DNA of 64,000 nucleotides from an uncultured Oscillospiraceae bacterium (lineage in GTDB: Bacteria > Bacillota > Clostridia > Oscillospirales > Oscillospiraceae), in the NCBI GenBank assembly GCA_934623575.1, contig CAKTVL010000009.1, forward strand, positions 1-64,000, read 5' to 3'. A model generated the notes under the pieces. That model was not told where the DNA came from. It saw nothing but the letters and a program-made list of their open reading frames with translations, and made no database searches. Position numbers and translations under genes: made by a program. Shown one piece after another: positions 1-6,263 of this stretch (positions are counted from its first letter, which is position 1; each line of letters begins with the position of its first letter).

Positions 1-72
1 GACTTGAACCCACACGACCTTACGGACACAAGCACCTCAAGCTTGCCTGTCTGCCGATTCCAGCACGCTCGC
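1..72 (-). tRNA. tRNA-Leu (anticodon GAG), 3' end cut by window edge
   Basis: Read on the minus strand, the 5' acceptor GCGAGCG begins at 72. It is followed by a D-arm, a five-pair anticodon stem (CAAGC/GCTTG) around the loop TTGAGGT, whose central triplet GAG reads leucine CUC codons, a long variable arm and the start of the T-arm (GTGGGTTCAAGTC). The long variable arm is typical of class II tRNAs. The acceptor 3' strand and CCA end lie beyond position 1. Confidence 0.93.
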
Positions 73-89
73 GAACGGGATACCCGTTT

Positions 90-117
90 ATTATAGCAAA
101 ACGCCGCGGTTTGTCAA
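90..117 (-). promoter_or_regulatory. sigma-70 type promoter of tRNA-Leu
   Basis: On the minus strand a perfect TTGACA (112-117) and a perfect TATAAT (90-95) are separated by 16 bp, about 20 bp upstream of the tRNA 5' end. The prophage left boundary lies only about 13 bp upstream of the -35 box, so integration leaves the promoter intact. Confidence 0.85.
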
Positions 118-129
118 GGGGGCGCGCCA

Positions 130-143
130 AATTCAGGCACGGA
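130..143. repeat. left attachment repeat of prophage
   Basis: The 14-bp core AATTCAGGCACGGA is repeated exactly at 9281-9294. The bases on both sides differ between the copies, so 14 bp is the full exact repeat. It is taken as attL, with the empty chromosomal site joining the tRNA-Leu promoter region to the Sir2 3' end. It does not look like a dif (XerCD) site. Confidence 0.75.
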
Positions 144-239
144 TGCAGGTTTTAATATGTAAATGGACAGGCTGGGTCAACTGATCCGGGCCTGTCCTTA
201 ATACTACTAGCCCTATATGGGCAGAAAGAGAGGCTCTAT

Positions 240-590
240 ATGAGCGAGAAGGCAAACGAGAAGGTATACACATTCAAAGAGCGAGAGTGGGTCGTGACCG
301 GCTGGGCCGAGGGCAAAATGGAAGTGGAGCGCGAGGACGAGAACAAGCGGAAGTATACGGAAATGCAGCCGTACTTCCAGTTGTTCGTGCTGTCCCCGGT
401 GAGCTCCTTCAAGTCCGAGAATTACAGCGCCAGAGGCCTGAAGGCCGAGAAGCTGCGCTGTGTGTCCAACGCCGTATGGAAGGATCTCAAGCCGCTGGAA
501 GTGGTCAATCTGTATTTCGACGATAAAAAGCGCGTGTCGCTGGCTGCGTCTACGGGCGTTACCGTCGAGCTGAACGAAGTCTCTTTCTAA
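240..590 (+). CDS. possible phage ssDNA-binding protein
   Basis: This is a 116-residue soluble, charged protein with no signal peptide or membrane segment, preceded by a purine-rich site (AGAGAGG) before the ATG. It has alternating short hydrophobic strands (WVVTGW, YFQLFVLSP, VVNLYF, VTVELNEVSF), compatible with a small beta-barrel. Its place directly upstream of the Rep gene is where many inoviruses encode the gene V-type ssDNA-binding protein that coats phage ssDNA and stops complementary-strand synthesis. The position and fold impression are the only support. No diagnostic motif is visible, so it could also be another early phage protein. Confidence 0.5.
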   Translation: MSEKANEKVYTFKEREWVVTGWAEGKMEVEREDENKRKYTEMQPYFQLFVLSPVSSFKSENYSARGLKAEKLRCVSNAVWKDLKPLEVVNLYFDDKKRVSLAASTGVTVELNEVSF

Positions 591-620
591 GGCTTTCCAT
601 ACTTCCCTGATCTCCGCAAA

Positions 621-671
621 ACGCCGGGAGGTAGCTCCTCCCGGCGTGACCCCCCCGCTAACAGGGGGTCA
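621..671. other. two tandem strong hairpins upstream of Rep, candidate replication origin
   Basis: The first hairpin pairs ACGCCGGGAGG (621-631) with its complement ending at 647 around the loop TAGCT, an 11-bp stem. The second pairs TGACCCCC (647-654) with GGGGGTCA (664-671). Neither is followed by a T-run, so they are poor terminators. Stacked hairpins beside a rolling-circle Rep gene are where a double-strand origin is expected. The nick site is not identified. Confidence 0.45.
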
Positions 672-704
672 CTACCTACAAGATAGCCGGTTAGGGGGTC
701 TGTT

Positions 705-1649
705 ATGGAAGGAAAGGAGAACATCGTTCTTTACGACTGGCTTTCATTTACGAGCAAGAACCACACCCCGGAGCAGCTCATAGAGGCGCTGGGGCTTACC
801 CATTGTCCGTGGCAGGAGACGAAGGGCGCGCACGGCTACCGTGACCGCAAATACTTCTCCTGCATCAGCGTCCACTACAACGGCCGGGAGGATATGGGCG
901 TGTGGGTGGAGATGTCAGGCCAAGGCTGCCGGACGTTCGAGTCCCTCTCCGCCAAAAGCTGGGACGACCTGTTCGGCTGGATAGCCGCCCAGCAGCTGAA
1001 GATCACCCGTCTGGACGTGGCCTTTGATGACCACACCGGCATACTGGATATAGACGAAGTCGTGGAGGACACCCGCCGCAAGCATTACGTCAGCCGCAGC
1101 GACTATTGGGAGACCGTGCTCAGCTCCAAGGGCTCCACGGTGCAGATCGGCAGCCCGCAGAGCAAGGTACTTGTCCGTATCTACGACAAGGCCGCCGAGC
1201 GGCACTGTGAACCCGGCACCCACTGGGTGCGCGTGGAGATGCAGCTCCGGGACGACCGCGCCCTGCAATTTACCAAAATCCCATTGCCTGTGGGTGAATC
1301 GTTTTCCGGCGTCCTGCTGAACTACCTTCGGTATGTCATTCCGGATGATACCGACACCAACAAGTGGCGCTGGCAGATGACGGATTACTGGCTGGATATG
1401 CTGGAGGTGCTGACACCCATCAAGATATACACGGCACCGGGCATGGACTACAACATAGACCGCTGCCGGGAGTATGTGGTCAATCAGGCGGGCAACGCCA
1501 TAGACGCCCTGCTTCAGATCTACGGCATACATGAGTTCCAGCGGATGATCAAGGAACGGCCCACGGTGGAGAACCCCAAGTACACCCGGCTGGTGCAGCA
1601 GTACAAGATGGACAGGCTAGCAGGGTTGGCCGAGCACTACATGAAATGA
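705..1649 (+). CDS. rolling-circle replication initiation protein (Rep_trans family)
   Basis: This 314-residue protein should nick the phage double-strand origin and drive rolling-circle synthesis of genomic ssDNA. The N-terminus carries YDWLSFTSK (10-18). A central LDVAFDDH (103-110) is the acidic/histidine metal-binding type motif. A conserved segment around 148-165 ends in VRIYDKAAE, which fits the Tyr-xx-Lys catalytic region of Rep_trans (plasmid and inovirus) initiators. It starts at ATG 705 after GGAAAGGAGA-like bases and two strong hairpins. The stop overlaps the start of the next small gene (ATGA), which suggests translational coupling. The family call is based on motifs and context. 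Confidence 0.85.
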   Translation: MEGKENIVLYDWLSFTSKNHTPEQLIEALGLTHCPWQETKGAHGYRDRKYFSCISVHYNGREDMGVWVEMSGQGCRTFESLSAKSWDDLFGWIAAQQLKITRLDVAFDDHTGILDIDEVVEDTRRKHYVSRSDYWETVLSSKGSTVQIGSPQSKVLVRIYDKAAERHCEPGTHWVRVEMQLRDDRALQFTKIPLPVGESFSGVLLNYLRYVIPDDTDTNKWRWQMTDYWLDMLEVLTPIKIYTAPGMDYNIDRCREYVVNQAGNAIDALLQIYGIHEFQRMIKERPTVENPKYTRLVQQYKMDRLAGLAEHYMK

Positions 1650-1822
1650 GTGAGTTTCAGATATTCTACGCCGTCTGGCGCTGCCTGCGCCACGCATGGC
1701 GAAAGTACAGGAGAAAGATCATGAGATTTTGGGACAGATTGAAGTGGGCTATGATCGGCGGCTTCGGCTATATGCTGGGGCGGTTTCTGTTCCAGTATCT
1801 CCAAACACTTACCGGAGGTTAA
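1646..1822 (+). CDS. small basic membrane-type phage protein
   Basis: A 58-residue frame begins at an ATG overlapping the Rep stop. Its N-terminal half is strongly basic (Arg/Lys-rich, about 11-30), followed by a hydrophobic stretch rich in Gly, Phe and Leu. An internal ATG at 1721 has a much better ribosome site (AGGAGAAAGATC) and would give a 33-residue single-helix protein, so either product or both may be made. It ends three bases before the next gene. No family is recognised. Small pIX/pVII-like tip proteins are a possibility but unproven. Confidence 0.5.
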   Translation: MSEFQIFYAVWRCLRHAWRKYRRKIMRFWDRLKWAMIGGFGYMLGRFLFQYLQTLTGG

Positions 1823-1825
1823 GAC

Positions 1826-2113
1826 ATGGCAAAGAACAACATCCGCTCCGTCCGGTTCTCGGACGAGATGATAGAGATCATTAACCAGCAGATCGGCGAC
1901 AACTTCACCCAGAAGTTCGAGCGCATGGTCTACAACTGCTATATGCTGCTGCCGGAGAAGGAACGGCAGGCGGCAGAGCTGGATAAGCGTATCACAGAGA
2001 AGCGCGAGAGCCTGAACGTGCTGAAGGATCGTTATTACAAGGCCGCACAATTCCTCGGTCAGCTGGATGTCCGGCTGCGTGAGCTGGATTGCCTGTTTGA
2101 CGCGCAATCGTAA
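1826..2113 (+). CDS. ribbon-helix-helix-like phage regulator with coiled-coil tail
   Basis: This is a 95-residue protein with a GGAGG site at ideal spacing before ATG 1826. The N-terminus (IRSVRFSDEMIEIINQQ, about 6-22) has the beta-strand plus two-helix pattern of Arc/MetJ-type DNA-binding proteins. The rest is a heptad-like charged helix rich in Glu, Lys and Leu that could drive oligomerisation. It is the only recognisable DNA-binding regulator in the prophage, so it may control lysogeny or copy number. Its TAA stop lies inside the first GTAACAC/GTGTTAC element. The RHH call is from pattern only. Confidence 0.55.
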   Translation: MAKNNIRSVRFSDEMIEIINQQIGDNFTQKFERMVYNCYMLLPEKERQAAELDKRITEKRESLNVLKDRYYKAAQFLGQLDVRLRELDCLFDAQS

Positions 2114-2172
2114 CACAACAACGACACGCTGCGGCACTGATCGGCGCAGTCTGAAGCTCCGCAGCGTGTTAC
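2110..2172. repeat. GTAACAC/GTGTTAC element 1 (63 bp)
   Basis: GTAACAC at 2110-2116 and GTGTTAC at 2166-2172 enclose a GC-rich interior in which ACACGCTGCGG pairs with CCGCAGCGTGT, an 11-bp stem. The left heptamer overlaps the TAA stop of the upstream gene. It is one of six members of a prophage-specific family. Confidence 0.8.
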
Positions 2173-2174
2173 AT

Positions 2175-2249
2175 GGCGGGATGTGAGTAAAGGTAGCTGG
2201 CCGGGTTCTCACCCCGGAGATGGAGGTTCGACTCCTCCTCCCGCAACCA
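2175..2249 (+). tRNA. tRNA-Glu (anticodon CUC)-like gene inside the prophage
   Basis: The layout matches a canonical class I tRNA base for base. There is a seven-base acceptor (GGCGGGA/TCCCGCA, pair 1-72 mismatched), GG at the D-loop 18-19 position, a perfect five-pair anticodon stem CCGGG/CCCGG around TTCTCAC with anticodon CTC, a four-base variable loop, a perfect T-stem GGAGG/CCTCC with loop TTCGACT, a discriminator A and an encoded CCA. The weak point is the D-stem: TGAG against GCTG pairs poorly. It may be a functional phage tRNA, a decayed one or a tRNA mimic. It sits two bases after element 1 and just before the coat gene. Confidence 0.65.
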
Positions 2250-2261
2250 TCAAATCTATGA

Positions 2262-2459
2262 AAGGAGGGCACTGCCGAGACTGCTGCTTCCACCACCGTT
2301 GCTACCATCCTTGGTAACACCAGTACGCTGGCTACGCTGGTCGGTGATGTCTGGGACATCATGACCGCCAATCCCATTCTGACGCTGTTCATTTGCGCCG
2401 GTCTGGTGACTCTGGGCTTTTCCATCTTCCGCAAGGCCAAGCGCGCTGCCCGCGGCTGA
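2262..2459 (+). CDS. major coat protein-like frame without a canonical start codon
   Basis: From about 2271 the frame encodes some 62 residues with classic inovirus coat architecture: an Ala/Thr/Ser-rich amphipathic N-terminus, a hydrophobic span (PILTLFICAGLVTLGF) and a short basic tail (RKAKRAARG) for DNA contact. A strong ribosome site (AAAGGAGG, 2261-2267) precedes it, but no ATG, GTG or TTG occurs in frame before ATG 2361. That ATG has no ribosome site and would give only 32 residues. An in-frame TGA lies at 2259-2261. The start codon may have been lost, an unusual start may be used, or the sequence may have an error here. A strong hairpin follows, as after coat genes of other inoviruses. 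Confidence 0.6.
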   Translation, partial: KEGTAETAASTTVATILGNTSTLATLVGDVWDIMTANPILTLFICAGLVTLGFSIFRKAKRAARG

Positions 2460-2469
2460 TGCCGCACAC

Positions 2470-2499
2470 AAGGGGTATGGGGAACGCCCCATACCCCTT
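2470..2499 (+). terminator. strong hairpin after coat frame
   Basis: AAGGGGTATGGGG pairs perfectly with its complement around loop AACG (13-bp stem), followed by the modestly T-rich TCTCGCTTTTGG. Position and strength suggest a leaky terminator that keeps coat mRNA abundant while letting some transcription pass into downstream genes. Confidence 0.65.
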
Positions 2500-2518
2500 C
2501 TCGCTTTTGGAGGTGTCT

Positions 2519-2680
2519 ATGACCGTATCTGCATTTCTGACCGGTATCTGCGATCTGATCAGCGGTGTATTTGCCGCCGTGTTCAGCCAGCCGCTGCTGA
2601 CGTTCTTTCTGACGGTCATGCTTATGGCCGTGGTCGCGGGTCTGTTTTTATATATCTATCGCAGGTCAAAACGATTTTGA
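2519..2680 (+). CDS. small single-helix phage membrane protein
   Basis: A 53-residue protein starts at ATG 2519 behind a good GGAGG site. It has a polar N-terminus, a long hydrophobic stretch (LLTFFLTVMLMAVVAGLFLYIY) and a basic C-terminus (RRSKRF). This is the outline of inovirus coat or minor coat proteins, which insert into the membrane before assembly. It lies between the coat frame and another small membrane gene with the same orientation. No sequence family is recognised. Confidence 0.65.
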   Translation: MTVSAFLTGICDLISGVFAAVFSQPLLTFFLTVMLMAVVAGLFLYIYRRSKRF

Positions 2681-2694
2681 AGTGAGGTAACGAT

Positions 2695-2895
2695 ATGATC
2701 AAATTTCTGGTAACAGCGGCCATTGTGCTGGTCTGCCTGTTCGTCCTTGTGCTGGTGTCCTGTCTCATGGTCTGGGTGGTCATGCGGCTGCTGCGCTGGC
2801 TGTTTCCTCGGCGCTTCGGCAGCAAGGCCGCGCCGGTGAAGAAGCCGAAGAAGGTCAAGAAGGTCATCACAGAGGACGAGGACGAAGAAGCGTAA
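2695..2895 (+). CDS. small phage membrane protein with basic then acidic tail
   Basis: This 66-residue protein begins with a hydrophobic helix (about 4-33), then an Arg-rich stretch near RRF, a lysine-rich segment (KKPKKVKKV) and a strongly acidic end (EDEDEEA). A GAGG ribosome site precedes ATG 2695. The charged cytoplasmic tail suggests contact with DNA or with the assembly ATPase. Its TAA stop is embedded in element 2. Function is unknown. Confidence 0.6.
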   Translation: MIKFLVTAAIVLVCLFVLVLVSCLMVWVVMRLLRWLFPRRFGSKAAPVKKPKKVKKVITEDEDEEA

Positions 2896-2943
2896 CACGG
2901 ATAGAGCTGCAGCTCCGGCACGCTGCCGCGGGAAATGTGTTAC
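2892..2943. repeat. GTAACAC/GTGTTAC element 2 (52 bp)
   Basis: GTAACAC at 2892-2898 and GTGTTAC at 2937-2943. The interior contains GCTGCAGCTCCGGC, shared exactly with element 3. The left end overlaps the stop codon of the upstream membrane protein gene. Confidence 0.8.
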
Positions 2944-2984
2944 ACAAAAGAACAGCGCCCAGACGGACGCTGCTCTCAAGTAAG

Positions 2985-3107
2985 TTAGCTACGGAGTTTC
3001 CGCCTTGCTATGGACATAATCGCTAAGATCAGCAGCAGCGGGTTACTGACGATGATCTTGATTGCGTTCCATAGAACAAGCGCCGTGCTACATAAGACTT
3101 CGGTCAC
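2985..3107 (-). CDS. coat-like small membrane protein on the opposite strand
   Basis: The minus strand carries an ideal ribosome site (AGGAGGTGA) five bases before GTG at 3107, giving 40 residues: a short N-terminus, a hydrophobic helix (NPLLLILAIMSI) and a basic tail (ARRKLRS). It resembles the coat frame at 2262-2459 in the order Trp, Ile, Asn-Pro-hydrophobic-Leu, then an Ile and Arg/Lys end. It may be an alternative coat subunit or a decoy. It faces against the rest of the prophage genes. Confidence 0.6.
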   Translation of the reverse strand: MTEVLCSTALVLWNAIKIIVSNPLLLILAIMSIARRKLRS

Positions 3108-3176
3108 TGGTTCACCTCCTCTCCGGCACATTATGCCGGATGAGGTGTCCCAAAATCTGTACAGTAGGAGTATGTT

Positions 3177-3314
3177 ATGCTGTTTCGTTTGAAATTTTGG
3201 CTGCGTTGTCAGCGATTTCTTTGGTGTCATGGCTGCTGCTTGACTTGCAAGTATTTCGACGTCTGCTCCGAAACTTATTTCGCAGAGATAGACAAATTGC
3301 CTTGGAAAATGTAA
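3177..3314 (+). CDS. 45-residue Cys-rich small protein
   Basis: ATG 3177 follows GTAGGAGT at good spacing. The product has a basic N-terminus and then six cysteines (residues 11, 17, 20, 21, 24, 30), with CHGCCLTC in the middle. That spacing could bind zinc or form an intramolecular disulphide knot. It lies between two minus-strand genes and ends at a perfect hairpin. No known family is recognised. It may be a small zinc-finger regulator. Confidence 0.5.
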   Translation: MLFRLKFWLRCQRFLWCHGCCLTCKYFDVCSETYFAEIDKLPWKM

Positions 3315-3337
3315 CTCCCCCGCCGTGGCGGGGGAGT
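3314..3337 (-). terminator. GC-rich hairpin between opposing small genes
   Basis: ACTCCCCCGCC pairs with GGCGGGGGAGT. On the minus strand it is followed by TACATTTT, so it most likely ends transcription of the 3354-3557 gene. It also caps the plus-strand Cys-rich gene. Confidence 0.5.
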
Positions 3338-3353
3338 GGGGATCAGTCCTTAT

Positions 3354-3557
3354 TTAGCTTTTCCGTTTCGAATAGAACCGCCATTTCAAATACTCGAGAT
3401 AACTCTCTACGCTTTCATCGCCTTTGACGTATGCTGCATCACCTGCTGTAGCGGTTACAAAAATCGCAACAGCCAGAGATGTAAAAGCAGCGGGCCAGAA
3501 TCCGATGACCAGTGTAAAAATCGTCCATCCCCATAGTAGTTTCCTGACTAATTTCAT
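3354..3557 (-). CDS. small phage-region membrane protein
   Basis: This 67-residue minus-strand protein has a GGGAG site upstream of ATG 3557. It has a basic N-terminus, one or two hydrophobic helices (about 8-38) and a charged C-terminal third (ESVESYLEYLKWRFYSKRKS). Codons are more AT-rich than in neighbouring prophage genes. It is divergent from the adsorption gene. A superinfection-exclusion role would fit the position, but nothing in the sequence proves it. Confidence 0.5.
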   Translation of the reverse strand: MKLVRKLLWGWTIFTLVIGFWPAAFTSLAVAIFVTATAGDAAYVKGDESVESYLEYLKWRFYSKRKS

Positions 3558-3586
3558 CTGTATTCTCCCTTCAAGGTGGTGCTGCT

Positions 3587-5755
3587 TTGAAAGCTTTCCT
3601 TAAAAGTATTATAGCAGGATGTTGTGCGATTTCAATTGCGATTTCTTGTACAGTCCCGGTTTTTGCCGAAAATGAAGTGACCTCTATGCCGGTCGGATTT
3701 TGGTCGAAGTATCTTAAATGGGTATATGATACTTCTTCCACCGTCGGCGGTGTTCCTGGCCTTTTTAGTAAATTGCTGGCCACGGGGCTTTCGCGTGACC
3801 TTTGCAGCAGCAGTAGCGACGGCCTGCATCATGGCAATCTTACCGGCCGAATGCCGACCATGGGCGGTAAGATTATGTACGAGGCAAAGTGTAACTATTG
3901 CGGCGATCCGTTCTTTATTGAGGACGCCCAGGTGTCCGACGCCTACACCGACTACGTCAACACCCTCCCGGCGCAAGGGTACGATAGCGCCGGCACGCTG
4001 CTGTGGCAGCCGCGGTGGAGTGATGCCGTTGCTGGTAAAGGGGTGTTTGGCTCTGCGTCTCAGACTTTCGACATTACTATCGGTTTGTCTCGTAAGTATT
4101 CCGATTTTGCGCGTTGTTCTGCTTCTGGCTCATGTCTCAAATTTTCTTTTAGTTATCAGTCACAAACAGGCTATTATTGCGATGTATTAAACGCGAAATT
4201 CTCATGCCCTATTTCTGGTTATTATCGTCGGTTGGATTCTGCGCATTGGACTTGTTCGGCTTTGCAAAATCCAAAGCGTGGCGAAACTACAGATTCTCAG
4301 TACTCTGATTCTTCAAACTGGCCTTCGCAAGATACTGGTTCACGTTCTGTTGGGGAGACTGTTTCTGTTTTTTGCCCAGGGTCATCGTTTGGCCACGCAG
4401 TTTCCTTAAAGGGCGGCGTTGTTGATGTTTACACTCCTGTTTTTTCCATTGTTCCTGCTGACCAACCGGTGATCACCAACAACTACTACATCTCTACCCG
4501 TGTCAACAACTTCAACGGTGACTACTACGACAGCGTCACCAACAACTATTACAACAACACGACCATCATCAACGAGACCACCAACAACTACTACGACATG
4601 ACTACCAACAATAACTACACCATGTCGAACTGGTCTTACGACTATGCGTCCCGCACCTACTTCATCACGCTGGAGGACGGCACCACCGTCACGGTGCAGT
4701 TCGGTGACGACTGCATGACCATCACCAAGAACGATGTCACCAACAGCTACCAGTACGTCATCAAGAACAATAGCACTCCCGACACGCCCACCACCTGCAA
4801 GCACGACTGGCAGGAGACCATTGACACGGCTCCCACCTGCCTTGAGGGCGGCCATGCGTCCTACACCTGCTCTTTGTGTGGTGAAACATATGAGCAAAAC
4901 CTCGCCGCCAAGGGTCACGACTGGAAGGTCATTGAGCACGTCAACATGGTCTATAATTCGGATGGCACCGTGGCTACCCAGGGCCATACGCTCTACCAGT
5001 GCTCCGTCTGCGGCGAACAGTGGTACACCGATACCGGCGCTCCGCCCCCGGATGTGTCCGGCAGCAGTAATATTCTCGCATGGCTGCAAGCGTTCCAGAC
5101 GTGGCTGGATGAGAAGCTGGACCTGACGCCGGTACTGGAACGTCTGGATGCCATCCTCGCGCAGCTGCAAAGCACCTCCGGATCTGCCACCTGTGAGCAT
5201 ACCTATGAGCAGCACATGGAACAGGACGCCGACTGCACCCTGCCCGGCCTGCAGGTCTCTACCTGCTCCCAATGCGGGGACAGCTACTCGGAGATCATCG
5301 ACCCGCTGGGCCATGACTGGGTGATATCGTCCCATGTGGACGCCGTCACCGACCCGGATACCGGCGAGGAGACCGCCTCGGCCTATGACATTTATACCTG
5401 CTCCCGCTGCGGGAAGACCTACGAAGACCACACCGGGGACGGTGCCCCGGACGAGGATTACAGCAGCAGCTCCATCTCACAGCTGGTGGTCAAGGTGTTC
5501 TCCAAGCTGGGCACCTTCGCCGGTAAGCTGATAGGCTTCATCGTCCGGCTGTTTGACAAGGCCATCTCCAGCGTGGACGAGGTCATCTCCAAGTTCAACG
5601 AGTATACGGAGCAGATCAGCGGCTTCGGCGGCGATTACCCGGCGTGGCTCACCGACTTCTGGACGGTGCTGCCGCCTGAACTGCAGGTCGCGCTGACCTT
5701 CGCCGTAGTCTGTATGGTGCTGGGCATCGTGGGCAAGAAGCTGTTTTTCTCGTAA
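3587..5755 (+). CDS. pIII-like adsorption/attachment protein
   Basis: This 722-residue protein uses a TTG start with AAGGTGG upstream. Residues 1-27 form a Sec signal peptide ending VPVFA. A variable N-terminal domain (about 28-290) is followed by an Asn/Tyr/Thr-rich linker (NNYYNNTTIINE-type). Two pairs of CxxC-containing modules follow, of the type CKHDW...CSLCGETY...GHDW found in surface proteins of gut Firmicutes. At the end are an amphipathic region and a C-terminal membrane helix (about 700-718) with KK after it. This is the architecture of inovirus host-recognition and terminator proteins. The 4020-4450 stretch has visibly lower GC and different codon choice from the rest, suggesting exchange of the receptor-binding domain. 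Its stop lies in element 3. Confidence 0.78.
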   Translation: MKAFLKSIIAGCCAISIAISCTVPVFAENEVTSMPVGFWSKYLKWVYDTSSTVGGVPGLFSKLLATGLSRDLCSSSSDGLHHGNLTGRMPTMGGKIMYEAKCNYCGDPFFIEDAQVSDAYTDYVNTLPAQGYDSAGTLLWQPRWSDAVAGKGVFGSASQTFDITIGLSRKYSDFARCSASGSCLKFSFSYQSQTGYYCDVLNAKFSCPISGYYRRLDSAHWTCSALQNPKRGETTDSQYSDSSNWPSQDTGSRSVGETVSVFCPGSSFGHAVSLKGGVVDVYTPVFSIVPADQPVITNNYYISTRVNNFNGDYYDSVTNNYYNNTTIINETTNNYYDMTTNNNYTMSNWSYDYASRTYFITLEDGTTVTVQFGDDCMTITKNDVTNSYQYVIKNNSTPDTPTTCKHDWQETIDTAPTCLEGGHASYTCSLCGETYEQNLAAKGHDWKVIEHVNMVYNSDGTVATQGHTLYQCSVCGEQWYTDTGAPPPDVSGSSNILAWLQAFQTWLDEKLDLTPVLERLDAILAQLQSTSGSATCEHTYEQHMEQDADCTLPGLQVSTCSQCGDSYSEIIDPLGHDWVISSHVDAVTDPDTGEETASAYDIYTCSRCGKTYEDHTGDGAPDEDYSSSSISQLVVKVFSKLGTFAGKLIGFIVRLFDKAISSVDEVISKFNEYTEQISGFGGDYPAWLTDFWTVLPPELQVALTFAVVCMVLGIVGKKLFFS

Positions 5756-5803
5756 CACACTTCTTGCTGCAGCTCCGGCGCCAGGATCTGAAATTTGTGT
5801 TAC
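5752..5803. repeat. GTAACAC/GTGTTAC element 3 (52 bp)
   Basis: GTAACAC at 5752-5758 and GTGTTAC at 5797-5803, with GCTGCAGCTCCGGC inside at nearly the same offset as in element 2. The left heptamer overlaps the TAA of the adsorption gene. Confidence 0.8.
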
Positions 5804-5817
5804 AGGGGTGAGATACC

Positions 5818-6105
5818 ATGTCTGTTTTACTTGAGCCGCTGCGGGCTCTGCTGAATATGATCACCAGCCTGATCAACGGCCTTATCGTTGGCTCCCTGCA
5901 CTTCATCCTTAATCTGCTGGACGGTCTGGACGATGTGGACCTGCTGCTGGACCATACGGTGGACTCCGTCAAAAACTTCTTCACGGCGTTCCTGAACCTC
6001 GGCACCAGCTTGTTTCCCTTTATCCCCGCCGAGTGGCTGACCATCATTGAAGCGGCGCTGGTCATTCTGGCCATCGGCGTCATTATCAAAAGGAGGGTGT
6101 TCTGA
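5818..6105 (+). CDS. minor coat-like (pVI-type) membrane protein
   Basis: This is a 95-residue hydrophobic protein with two or three membrane segments (about 10-32, 55-68 and 72-90) and a basic end IIKRRVF. Its position directly after the adsorption protein and before the assembly ATPase corresponds to gene VI of classical filamentous phages, whose product joins the adsorption protein to the virion tip. A GGGGTGAG site precedes the ATG. The stop overlaps the next start (TGATG). Confidence 0.6.
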   Translation: MSVLLEPLRALLNMITSLINGLIVGSLHFILNLLDGLDDVDLLLDHTVDSVKNFFTAFLNLGTSLFPFIPAEWLTIIEAALVILAIGVIIKRRVF

Positions 6106-6263
6106 TGCAAGGTCTCGGACAAGTCCTGTCTGCCTGCCTGCAGATATTCCAGATAGAATTCACCGTGGACGGTCTGACCTTCACCCTCTGGAATATCCTC
6201 CTCTGGCTCATCGTGGCCGGTGCCGTGATCTATCTCCTTTTCAAGTGGGGTGATGATAATTGA
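6105..6263 (+). CDS. small single-helix phage membrane protein
   Basis: ATG 6105 overlaps the previous stop, with AGGAGG just upstream. The 52-residue product has a polar N-terminal half and one strong membrane helix (LWNILLWLIVAGAVIYLLF) ending in WGDDN. It overlaps the following TTG start, so the four genes from 5818 to 6855 are translationally coupled. It is probably a minor virion or assembly component. Confidence 0.65.
   Translation: MQGLGQVLSACLQIFQIEFTVDGLTFTLWNILLWLIVAGAVIYLLFKWGDDN

Noticed and set aside
130-143. XerCD/dif-type integration of the prophage
   Set aside because: The 14-bp repeat does not resemble a dif site and has no palindromic Xer arms.
915-1532. Long minus-strand open frame inside rep
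   Set aside because: No ribosome site or family. It is the expected antisense shadow of a GC-rich gene.
2314-2320. GTAACAC inside the coat frame, and another near 19779
   Set aside because: Neither has a GTGTTAC partner at the family spacing, so both are taken as chance.
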